Assembly: GCF_004101245.1 (NCBI RefSeq)
Contig: NZ_SCIN01000003.1
Span: 186,001-250,000, forward strand
Source: Sphingomonas sp. UV9
GTDB lineage: Bacteria; Pseudomonadota; Alphaproteobacteria; Sphingomonadales; Sphingomonadaceae
Length of the DNA stretch: 64,000 nucleotides
Direction: 5' to 3'
The notes under the pieces were generated by a model. The model worked only from the letters and a program-made list of their open reading frames with translations, made no database searches and had not been told where the DNA came from. Shown one piece after another: positions 27,173 to 36,608 of this stretch. The position numbers were made by a program, and so were the translations under genes. Numbering within the stretch: the first letter of the stretch is position 1; every line of letters begins with the position of its first letter.

Positions 27173-28183
27173 ATGACCGATCTCAATACCAAGCTGGAAA
27201 TCTTCGACGCGATCGCCGCTCGTCGTAACGAGCGTCGCGGCTTCCTCCGCTTCGCCGGTGGCGGCGCGCTCGCCATCGGTGGCGCGACGCTGTTGTCCGC
27301 ATGCGGCAACGACGACGCCGACCTCGCGCCTGTACCCGTTCCAGGTCCGGCACCGGTCGCGGCCCTCAACGACGCCGACGTCCTCAACTTCGCGCTAAAC
27401 CTCGAATATCTCGAAGCGCAGTTCTACGCGTTCGCGACGTTCGGCGTTGGCCTCAATGCCAGCCTGCTGACCGGTACCGGTACGCAGGGCGGCGTGACGG
27501 GTGGCGCACAGGTGCCGTTCCAGGATCCGATCGTGCGGGAATATGCGCGCGAAATCGCGATCGACGAAATCGCGCACGTTGCCTTCCTGCGCACCGCGCT
27601 CGGCAGCGCCGCCGTCGCCCAGCCGGCGCTGGACATCTCGGCCGGCACCGCGGCTGCACCGGGTGCCTTCACCTTGGCAGCTCGCGCGGCGGGCGTCGTG
27701 CCCGCAACAGGCGTGTTCAACCCCTATGCCGACGACAACAGCTTCCTGCTCGGTGCGTACATCTTCGAGGACGTCGGCGTTTCGGCCTATAAGGGCGGCG
27801 CAGCGTTGATCGCCAACAAGACCTATCTCGAGGCGGCCGCCGGCATCCTCGCGGCAGAGGCGTATCACGCAGGCCTGATCCGCACGATCCTGTACCGCAA
27901 GGGTCTGACGACACCGTCGCTGCGCACGGCAGCCGGCCAGATCAGCGACGCGCGCGACAGCCTCGACGGCAGCAGCGACATCGATCAGGGCATCACCGGC
28001 ACCGATCCAAACGTGTCGAACATCGTGCCCACCGACGCCAACGGCCTCGCGTACAGCCGGTCGGTCGCGCAGGTGCACAACATCGTCTACCTGACCAACA
28101 CCGCGAAGATCGGCGGGGGCTTCTTCCCCAACGGCACCAACAACCGCACCGATGCACTTCGGAGCAGTGGCGCCAACGCGTGA
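27173..28183 (+). CDS. Tat-exported ferritin-like lipoprotein (second of two)
   Basis: The 336-residue paralogue shares the same plan: a Tat motif ERRGFLRFAGG, a lipobox-like LLSACG near residues 38-43 suggesting lipidation of the Cys, then a Pro-rich linker and the ferritin-like domain ([54 protein letters not shown]). Across the domain it is strongly similar to the upstream gene, so the pair arose by tandem duplication, after which one copy acquired (or one lost) the lipid anchor. The metal ligands are retained in both. Confidence 0.86.
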   Translation: MTDLNTKLEIFDAIAARRNERRGFLRFAGGGALAIGGATLLSACGNDDADLAPVPVPGPAPVAALNDADVLNFALNLEYLEAQFYAFATFGVGLNASLLTGTGTQGGVTGGAQVPFQDPIVREYAREIAIDEIAHVAFLRTALGSAAVAQPALDISAGTAAAPGAFTLAARAAGVVPATGVFNPYADDNSFLLGAYIFEDVGVSAYKGGAALIANKTYLEAAAGILAAEAYHAGLIRTILYRKGLTTPSLRTAAGQISDARDSLDGSSDIDQGITGTDPNVSNIVPTDANGLAYSRSVAQVHNIVYLTNTAKIGGGFFPNGTNNRTDALRSSGANA

Positions 28184-28212
28184 TCGTCACCGCACACTAA
28201 AACAGGAAAACT

Positions 28213-28250
28213 GGGTCGCGACGCACATCATGCGCGTCGCGGCCCCTCGT
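28213..28250 (+). terminator. Hairpin after the ferritin-like operon
   Basis: CGCGACGC (28217-28224) and GCGTCGCG (28234-28241) form a perfect 8-bp stem, extended by GGG and CCC after one bulge, followed by TCGTTT. It ends about 14 bp before the ATG of the next gene and overlaps its leader, so it may be a leaky terminator or attenuator rather than a full stop. Confidence 0.5.
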
Positions 28251-28263
28251 TTGGGGAACGACC

Positions 28264-29136
28264 ATGACTCATTACACGAAGCTTACCGCGCTCGCCGGCC
28301 TCGCCGTCGCGAGCGTTTTTGCCGTCCCGGCCCAGGCGCAGGACATGACCACCGACAGCAAGCCGTTCTCGGGCGTCTATATCGGCGCGGCCGGCGGCTA
28401 TGACGTGCAGCCCAACGACGTCGGCTCGTCGATCCAGTTCGATCGCAACGCCGACGGCAATTTCAGCGACAGCGTCAACACCATCACCGGCGCCAACGCC
28501 TTTTCGCCGGGCTTCTGCAACGGCTCCGCCCGCACCGCGGTGCCGGCCTATGGCTGCCGCAACGACGATGACGGCTGGTCGTACTACGGCCGCGCCGGTT
28601 TCGACGTGCAGAGCGGTCCGTTCGTGGTCGGCCTGGTCGGCGAATTCGGCAAGGCCGAGATCACCGACAGCGTCGCCGCCTTCTCGACCACGCCCGCCAG
28701 CTACACGATGGCACGCAAGCTGAAGTGGGAAGCTTCGGCCCGCGTCCGCGCCGGCCTCGCCGCGCGCAACACGCTGTTCTACGCGACCGGCGGCGCCGGT
28801 TATGCGAAGATCGACAACCTGTTCTTCACCACCAACACCGCCAACGCGTTCGCGGCCACCGGCTCGAACAACCGCTGGGGCTATGTCGGCGGCGGCGGCA
28901 TCGAGCAGAAGCTGACCAAGAACATCTCGATCGGCATGGAATACACCTATCACCAGTACAAGGACGACGAAGCCCGCGTCCTCGTCACCGCTGGCACCGC
29001 GCTTGCGGGCAGCCCGGTCCTGCTGGCGAACAACCCGTTCGTGCTCGCCCCCAACACCACGGGCACCACCTTCCGCCGCAGCGACGAGAACTTCCGCTGG
29101 CACTCGCTGCGCGGCACCGTTTCTTTCCGGTTCTGA
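28264..29136 (+). CDS. Outer-membrane beta-barrel protein
   Basis: The 290-residue protein has a signal peptide (LTALAGLAVASVFAVPAQAQ), then amphipathic strands: FSGVYIGAAGGYDVQ near the N-terminus, GPFVVGLVGEFG, SARVRAGLAARNTLFYATGG and WGYVGGGGIEQKLTKNISIG, ending in SLRGTVSFRF with terminal Phe. This is an OmpA/Opa-like eight-stranded barrel as found in many alphaproteobacterial surface proteins. Two cysteines (GFCNGS and YGCRN) could form a disulfide in an outer loop. Specific ligand unknown. Confidence 0.8.
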   Translation: MTHYTKLTALAGLAVASVFAVPAQAQDMTTDSKPFSGVYIGAAGGYDVQPNDVGSSIQFDRNADGNFSDSVNTITGANAFSPGFCNGSARTAVPAYGCRNDDDGWSYYGRAGFDVQSGPFVVGLVGEFGKAEITDSVAAFSTTPASYTMARKLKWEASARVRAGLAARNTLFYATGGAGYAKIDNLFFTTNTANAFAATGSNNRWGYVGGGGIEQKLTKNISIGMEYTYHQYKDDEARVLVTAGTALAGSPVLLANNPFVLAPNTTGTTFRRSDENFRWHSLRGTVSFRF

Positions 29137-29154
29137 AGTAGCGCACCCTCCATC

Positions 29155-29227
29155 CCCGTTCGCCCTGAGCGAAGTCGAAGGGTAAGCCCCAAGCGCAGGT
29201 GCTTCGACTACGCTCAGCACGAACGGG
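29155..29227. repeat. Intergenic repeat, family F (short form)
   Basis: CCCGTTCGCCCTGAGCGAAG and TCGACTACGCTCAGCACGAACGGG are inverted around GGTAAGCCCCAAGCGCAGGTG. A half copy with the same left arm is at 29467-29515. It follows the barrel gene stop codon. Confidence 0.8.
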
Positions 29228-29259
29228 CGAGGGGGGATGCCGATCACTAATACACGTCG

Positions 29260-29300
29260 AAAAGGCCGCAGCCCCAAACCAGGGCAGCGGCCTTTTCCTT
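29260..29300 (+). terminator. Rho-independent terminator
   Basis: AAAAGGCCGC (29260-29269) and GCGGCCTTTT (29287-29296) form a perfect 10-bp stem around an AGCCCCAAACCAGGGCA loop, followed by CCTTTG. Because the stem itself ends in TTTT it could work in both directions. It closes the transcript of the beta-barrel gene. Confidence 0.82.
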
Positions 29301-29317
29301 TGTCTGCACAACCTCAA

Positions 29318-29442
29318 TCCTCCCCCGCCAGGGGGAGGTGGCACCGAAGGTGACGGAGGGGGAGGGCCACGCAACAGAGGTTATCCCTTACCTCCCCCTC
29401 CGTCTGGCAAGCGCCATCCACCTCCCCCTGGCGGGGGAGGAT
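29318..29442. repeat. Palindromic intergenic repeat, family B
   Basis: It begins TCCTCCCCCGCCAGGGGGAG with GTGGCACCGAAGG and ends CACCTCCCCCTGGCGGGGGA, the most complete family B copy in the window. It separates the terminator from the thiC riboswitch. Confidence 0.87.
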
Positions 29443-29575
29443 CGCAAAAGGCACCACCTCCCACTCCCGTTCGCCCTGAGCGAAGTCGAAGGGTGTGCCC
29501 CAAGCGCAGGTGCATCGCCGATCAACACCACCAAGTTTGCCATTGCACCCCAACCCCATCCCCCTATGCTGACCC

Positions 29576-31641
<2,066 letters not shown>

Positions 31642-31735
31642 TTCTAGCCTGTTGGTAAAATTCATGGTAACCGTTGCAACGGCAGTACGACCCGATGTGG
31701 GTTTGCTCCACAGAAACCGTTCACCCGGTCTCTAA

Positions 31736-31834
31736 AGTCAGATCGAGGTTTCGGCCCAAGTCTCCGTTGAGGCGGGTAGCCGAGGCCTCGGGCACATGGC
31801 GAATGCCGATCGTCCGATTGCGGATGCTCGGCTC
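31736..31834. repeat. 99-bp direct repeat, copy 1
   Basis: The unit starts AGTCAGATCGAGG and ends CGGATGCTCGGCTC. I compared it base by base with copy 2 (32075-32173) and found no difference. The bases outside differ on both sides (A before and A after here; G before and C after copy 2). An in-frame TAA (31733-31735) touches its left end. Identity over 99 bp means recent duplication or selection and conversion; a DGR template/variable pair would show adenine-specific differences, which are absent. Confidence 0.97.
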
Positions 31835-32074
31835 AGCCTTGATCTTGGAGACTGTAAAATGCCTCGTATCACCCTTCGATCCTGCGAGGAGCGGAAACAA
31901 ATCTGTGAGGGGCTTTCTCGCGTCGGGCCGCGCAAATCGGCCGTTTTGGCCGTAACGCCCAGCGAGGTCGCGAATAAACGCGGCGCCGTTCATGGTTTGT
32001 TCCAGGCGGTGCTTTTCGTGGCCACCCTGTTTGTGCTAATGTGCGGCCTGGCTCCAAAGACCTTTTTGGTTAAG

Positions 32075-32173
32075 AGTCAGATCGAGGTTTCGGCCCAAGT
32101 CTCCGTTGAGGCGGGTAGCCGAGGCCTCGGGCACATGGCGAATGCCGATCGTCCGATTGCGGATGCTCGGCTC
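32075..32173. repeat. 99-bp direct repeat, copy 2
   Basis: This is identical to 31736-31834 and lies 339 bp to the right, 50 bp ahead of the RT start codon. The two copies enclose a 240-bp unique segment. Confidence 0.97.
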
Positions 32174-32181
32174 CTGGTGAT

Positions 32182-32215
32182 CCGCCAGCCTGGGTGATTT
32201 AGGTGAGGCTGGCGG
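32182..32215 (+). promoter_or_regulatory. Hairpin directly ahead of the RT start codon
   Basis: CCGCCAGCCT (32182-32191) and AGGCTGGCGG (32206-32215) form a perfect 10-bp stem with a 14-nt loop, GGGTGATTTAGGTG. The RT ATG begins 7 nt after the stem. The only purine-rich ribosome-binding candidates lie in the loop or the 3' strand, so the hairpin probably limits translation, or it marks the 3' end of the leader RNA where the RT binds. Confidence 0.75.
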
Positions 32216-32222
32216 CAACTAG

Positions 32223-33422
32223 ATGAAAAACTCTCTCACCACCGCCCTATCCGTCGCTAATATGGAAATAGTATGGCGCTTTGAGAAGGCGCGACTGCGA
32301 AAATCCTGCTTCGGGATCGACCGTCAGACCGGAAAAGAGTTTGAAGCTAGACTCAACTACGAATTCTTTAAAATCCGTCAGCAAGTCGCAGGAAGTTTTA
32401 AGCCCAAGGGCTTGTTGGCAATTGCCAAGCCAAAGCCGAACGGTGGGAATCGGATAATCTGCGTACCGACCGTGAGCGACCGTGTTCTGCAATTTTGTTT
32501 GCTCAATGAGTTTCGCCCAAAGCTTGAAGCGCGGGGTCTTTTGAATTCGGTTAGCTACGGACTGATCCGTAGTGCTCGCCGAGGCGTTGGTGATGCTAGG
32601 AAACGAGCCGTTGCCCTCCGTGATCTGCACGGCTGGGTCTATAAAGCTGATATCGAAAAATTCTTTGATAAAATTCCTCGTGAAGCCGTTCGGAATGCTG
32701 TTACCTCGATTATTTCACAGCGCTCTTTGCATAAGATTATTCTACCATTTGTCGATGCAGAAATCGAGGATGGGTTTGATCAGAATTGGCAAGATATTGT
32801 TACAAAAGCAGGCATATCTAAGGGCGTTGGAGTCCGGCAGGGTATGCCTCTTTCTCCTTACTTCGCGGGGATGCTACTGCGCGATCTGGATCGGGCTATT
32901 GAAAAACGCGGCACGCCAGCAATTCGGTACATCGACGACATTGTGGCGTTTTTCGACACAGAGAAGGAATGCCTAGCGTTTCATGATTTTCTAGGGTCAT
33001 TACTAGGTGAGATGGGATTATCAGTAGGATCAATTAACACCGTTGGTGCGAAAACAGCGACTTATCATCCAAGCAAAGCTGCCGAATTTTTGGGCATGGA
33101 AATATGTCCCACGCGCAATGCAAAGTATGATTTGCGGATCAGTCAAAAGTGCATCGAGAAAGTGGGATCGAAATTCGCCGAGATAGGCAACATAGATACT
33201 TTGCTTCAAAGAAGGGTCACATTGCTTCGTTTTGGCAACTACGTGGACGCAATGGAGTCAGGATATATTCAGGCTTATCAAGGTGCTGAAAATCACGCTG
33301 AGCTAGTAGCCGAAATTCGATCGATGAAGGCTGCTGCATTGACGCATGTGTTAGAGCAAGCGCTAGGAGAGCAAGTCAGCAAGCTCGGTCGTAGAGAACG
33401 TCGCTTTCTTGGGATAATTTAA
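32223..33422 (+). CDS. Stand-alone reverse transcriptase, unclassified (DRT/UG-like candidate)
   Basis: The 399-residue protein has the ordered RT blocks: VPTVSDRVLQ near residue 81-90, KADIEKFFD with Asp143 (block A), QGMPLSP (206-212, block B), YIDD (236-239, block C with the catalytic Asp pair), a GLSVG...TATYHPSK stretch (block D) and AEFLGMEI (288-294, block E). About 100 helical residues follow, ending in RRERRFLGII. It lacks the maturase and endonuclease domains of group II intron proteins, the DGR-type block B ending in SQ, and the retron NAxxH and VTG motifs. The gene is distinctly AT-richer than its surroundings, indicating horizontal transfer. Single stand-alone RTs with a non-coding leader are typical of antiphage systems; that role is inference. 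Confidence 0.85.
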   Translation: MKNSLTTALSVANMEIVWRFEKARLRKSCFGIDRQTGKEFEARLNYEFFKIRQQVAGSFKPKGLLAIAKPKPNGGNRIICVPTVSDRVLQFCLLNEFRPKLEARGLLNSVSYGLIRSARRGVGDARKRAVALRDLHGWVYKADIEKFFDKIPREAVRNAVTSIISQRSLHKIILPFVDAEIEDGFDQNWQDIVTKAGISKGVGVRQGMPLSPYFAGMLLRDLDRAIEKRGTPAIRYIDDIVAFFDTEKECLAFHDFLGSLLGEMGLSVGSINTVGAKTATYHPSKAAEFLGMEICPTRNAKYDLRISQKCIEKVGSKFAEIGNIDTLLQRRVTLLRFGNYVDAMESGYIQAYQGAENHAELVAEIRSMKAAALTHVLEQALGEQVSKLGRRERRFLGII

Positions 33423-33555
33423 TACCTTACTGCGAAGGTCAAAATTCATCCCGTTCACATCTGATGGATGCCCCCACGCCACACTCCTCGCGCAAAAAGT
33501 CCAACACGCCACGAAACCGCTGTCCTACACGCCCCCGCCCTGATCCGTTTCGCGG

Positions 33556-34440
33556 ATGGACACGAAACCCACGCGCACCGCGCCCGCACCGCTCCCCGTA
33601 GCGCTCCCCGAAACGCTCGATGTCATGCTCGACATCGTCCCCGTTCCCACGCCCGACTCGGCCAACGCGCTGACCGTCATCGCGCCGGAAGCCGGGTCCA
33701 AGCCCGGGCGCGCAGTCGAAATCGTGGAGGCGCCGGTGCCCGAGGATTTCGATCTCGCCGACTATGACTGGGTGCCGGTCCGCCGCAAGCCGCGGCGCGA
33801 TGGCTGGACGGTCGCCGCGCAGGAGAGCTTCATCGGCGTGCTGGCGGATACCGGCTCGGTCACGCAGGCCGCGATCGAGGTGCAGATGTCGCCGACCTCC
33901 TGCTACCGGCTGCGGCGCTCGGCCGATGGCCGGGCGTTTGCCGCGGCCTGGGATGCGGCGGTGCAGACCGCGTCGCTGCGGCTGGTCGATCTCGCCTTCG
34001 ACCGCGCGGTCAACGGATCGCCCGAGCCGGTGTTCGACCGCGAAGGCAACCGCGTCGGCCAGCGGGTCCGCTACAATGATCGCCTGCTGATGTTCCTCCT
34101 GCGCGCGCACCAGCCTGATCGCTATCGCACCCCCGGCCAATCGCCCAACCCGGCCGCGCCCCCGGCCAAGTCGGCGCTGACGGCACCCTCGGTCGAGACC
34201 GCGCTAGCCGCGCTCGCGCCGCCGCTACCGCCCGAGCCGCACCGGCTGATGGCGCCCGACGACCTCGCGATCGCGCTCCAGGTCGCCGATATCCGCGGCG
34301 ATGCGGGGCCCGCGCGCCGGCCAAAGTCGGCCGAAGATCCGTCGCCGCTCGGTGCCGCGTTCGAGGCGCAACTCGCCGCCGCCAAGGCCACGATCCCGCG
34401 CCTCCGCCCTGTCGAGGACGATGACGCGGATACGTTCTAG
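33556..34440 (+). CDS. Hypothetical protein with helix-turn-helix-like segment
   Basis: The 294-residue protein has a disordered Pro/Val-rich N-terminus (about 1-75), a compact segment WTVAAQESFIGVLADTGSVTQAAIEVQMS...CYRLRRSADGRAFAAAWDAAV (about 94-150) resembling the DNA-binding part of phage terminase small subunits, and a long Pro/Ala-rich C-terminal tail. No phage genes accompany it, and codon use is that of the host chromosome, so it is probably a resident DNA-binding protein. The ATG at 33556 lacks a strong ribosome-binding site. Function unknown. Confidence 0.68.
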   Translation: MDTKPTRTAPAPLPVALPETLDVMLDIVPVPTPDSANALTVIAPEAGSKPGRAVEIVEAPVPEDFDLADYDWVPVRRKPRRDGWTVAAQESFIGVLADTGSVTQAAIEVQMSPTSCYRLRRSADGRAFAAAWDAAVQTASLRLVDLAFDRAVNGSPEPVFDREGNRVGQRVRYNDRLLMFLLRAHQPDRYRTPGQSPNPAAPPAKSALTAPSVETALAALAPPLPPEPHRLMAPDDLAIALQVADIRGDAGPARRPKSAEDPSPLGAAFEAQLAAAKATIPRLRPVEDDDADTF

Positions 34441-34493
34441 GTTTGACTTTATTGTAACCTTTGGACCGGCCCGCCAGGCGCGCGCCATCCCGC

Positions 34494-34811
34494 TCACCGC
34501 TTGCGCACGAACTCCGCGCGCAGGACGAGGCCCTTGATCCCCTCGTAGCGACAGTCGATCTCCTGCGCGTCGCCGGTCAGCCGGATCGACTTGATCAGCG
34601 TCCCGCGCTTCAGCGTCTGGCCCGCGCCCTTCACGGTCAGGTCCTTGATCAGCGTCACCTGATCGCCGTCCGCCAGCACGTTGCCCACCGAGTCCCGCAC
34701 CACGACCGCGCCGTCGTCCGCCGCCGCGCCAGAGGCCGCGTCAGTCGCAGCACCGGCCTCGACCCACTCGCCGGTCGCCTCGTCATAGACATATTCGCCG
34801 TCGCTCATCAT
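34494..34811 (-). CDS. PhnA/YjdM-family protein
   Basis: The 105-residue protein carries the PhnA-type core [28 protein letters not shown] and [39 protein letters not shown]. The usual N-terminal zinc ribbon is replaced by a short acidic segment ([16 protein letters not shown]). Despite the name, YjdM proteins are not required for phosphonate breakdown and their role is unknown. The start ATG overlaps the ung stop codon (ATGA), so the two are co-translated. Confidence 0.84.
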   Translation of the reverse strand: MMSDGEYVYDEATGEWVEAGAATDAASGAAADDGAVVVRDSVGNVLADGDQVTLIKDLTVKGAGQTLKRGTLIKSIRLTGDAQEIDCRYEGIKGLVLRAEFVRKR

Positions 34812-35503
34812 TCAGTCTCCGGCAGCGCCCAGTCGATCGGGGTGCGCCCATGGGTTTCGAGAAAGGCATTGGCCCGGCTGAACGGTCGCGATCCGAAGAA
34901 CCCGGTCCGTGCCGCCAGCGGCGAAGGATGCGCCGACTGGATCACCAGATGCCGCCCGCCCTTCGCGATGTCATCGACGAACGCCGCCTTCTTCTGCGCA
35001 TACGCCCCCCACAGCAGGAACACGACCGGTTTGTCCTGCGCGTTCACCGCCGCGATCACGGCATCGGTAAACCGCTCCCACCCGCGCTTGCCGTGCGACG
35101 CCGCCTCGCCCATCCGCACGCTCAGCACCGCGTTGAGCAGCAGCACGCCCTGCGCCGCCCAATGATCGAGCATGCCATGAGAGGCCCGCGGGATCCCGAG
35201 GTCCGCCTCCAGCTCCTTGTAGATGTTCACCAGGCTAGGCGGCGTCCGCACGCCGTGGCGGACCGAGAAGCTCAGCCCATGCGCCTGCCCCTCGCCATGA
35301 TACGGATCCTGCCCCAGGATCACGACCCGCACCTGATCGAGCGGTGTCAGTTCGAGCGCCCGAAACCGGTCCGCCCCCTCGGGAAAGATGCGAGCGCCCG
35401 CAGCCCGCTCGCCGTCCAGAAACGCATCGAGCGCCTGCATGTACGGCGCCTCGAACTCGGCGGCGAGCGTCTGCCAGCTTGGCGGGAGCGTATGGTCGAT
35501 CAT
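34808..35503 (-). CDS. ung: Uracil-DNA glycosylase, family 1
   Basis: The 231-residue enzyme removes uracil from DNA. The water-activating loop [13 protein letters not shown] begins at residue 64 with catalytic Asp66, [10 protein letters not shown] follows, and the DNA-intercalation loop HPSPLAA is near residue 190. Length is as expected. ATG at 35503 begins [10 protein letters not shown], the conserved start region; an upstream TTG in frame is rejected. It is co-translated with the PhnA-like gene. A second, family 5 uracil-DNA glycosylase is encoded at 47133. Confidence 0.95.
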   Translation of the reverse strand: MIDHTLPPSWQTLAAEFEAPYMQALDAFLDGERAAGARIFPEGADRFRALELTPLDQVRVVILGQDPYHGEGQAHGLSFSVRHGVRTPPSLVNIYKELEADLGIPRASHGMLDHWAAQGVLLLNAVLSVRMGEAASHGKRGWERFTDAVIAAVNAQDKPVVFLLWGAYAQKKAAFVDDIAKGGRHLVIQSAHPSPLAARTGFFGSRPFSRANAFLETHGRTPIDWALPETE

Positions 35504-35547
35504 CCTCGGCGCATGTCGGAGAGGGAAGGGCAGTGTCAATCACCCCC

Positions 35548-35626
35548 GTTCCCCCGCGGAGGCGGGGGGCCAGGATCACACACGCTACCGCCCGCAACCC
35601 TGGACCCCCGCCTCCGCGGGGGAACA
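35548..35626. repeat. Palindromic intergenic repeat, family D
   Basis: GTTCCCCCGCGGAGGCGGGGGG with CCAGG faces CCTGGACCCCCGCCTCCGCG with GGGGAAC. The element fills the gap between the divergent ung and carbamoylputrescine amidase genes. The same family is at 43315-43393. Confidence 0.85.
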
Positions 35627-35692
35627 GCTTTGCGGATGGACCGGATCACCAAAGGCTCGCACAACCCTCGCGCCCTCCTTATATGCGCCGCC

Positions 35693-36541
<849 letters not shown>

Positions 36542-36608
36542 AACCCGGCACGGACCGCGCAGGTCGCCTGCCGAGGATAGCGCTCGCCCCGCGGAAGGGG
36601 GGCGAGCA

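Larger units (their letters stand above)
31736..32197 (+). other. Stop-free repeat unit: 339 bp = 113 codons open in one frame
   Basis: From the first base of repeat copy 1 to the base before copy 2 is exactly 339 bp. Read from 31736 in frame, the whole unit lacks a stop codon, so an end-to-end concatemer would be one endless reading frame. In the genome the frame is closed by TAA at 31733-31735 and by TGA at 32195-32197. The 113-residue unit includes MANADRPIADARL, a basic middle part, and a hydrophobic segment VLFVATLFVLMCGLAP that could span a membrane. A single ATG-initiated frame (31796-32197) also exists but has no Shine-Dalgarno and looks unlike the native genes. Confidence 0.6.
31642..32222 (+). 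ncRNA. Candidate structured leader RNA of the reverse transcriptase
   Basis: This 581-bp stretch between thiC and the RT gene holds no ordinary gene. It contains a 12-bp palindrome CCGTTGCAACGG (31671-31682), two identical 99-bp direct repeats, and a hairpin with a 10-bp stem abutting the RT start. Each repeat carries the palindrome CCGAGGCCTCGG and ends with a nested stem-loop (GCCGA...TCCG-ATTG-CGGA...TCGGC). Several families of defence RTs use a non-coding RNA encoded directly upstream as template, which makes this the natural candidate. That a transcript exists is inferred only from position and structure. Confidence 0.5.

Noticed and set aside
31796..32197. Ordinary 133-residue gene in the RT leader
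   Set aside because: It has no ribosome-binding site, contains the same 13-residue segment twice because of the DNA repeat, and does not resemble any family I know. It is better explained by the stop-free repeat unit.
31736..33422. Diversity-generating retroelement (TR/VR repeats with RT)
   Set aside because: The repeats are identical rather than different at adenines, the RT has QGMPLSP and not the DGR SQ signature, and there is no target gene with a C-type-lectin-like end.
32223..33422. Group II intron maturase
   Set aside because: No maturase domain X, DNA-binding or endonuclease domain follows the RT core, and no domain V/VI-like RNA or exon-splitting is visible.
32223..33422. Canonical retron
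   Set aside because: The NAxxH and VTG motifs of retron RTs are missing, and the leader is longer and built from 99-bp direct repeats rather than a short msr-msd bounded by a1/a2. Atypical relatives cannot be excluded.
33556..34440. Prophage terminase small subunit marking a prophage
   Set aside because: Only the HTH-like segment is similar; no large terminase, portal, capsid or integrase genes are in the neighbourhood and codon use is native.
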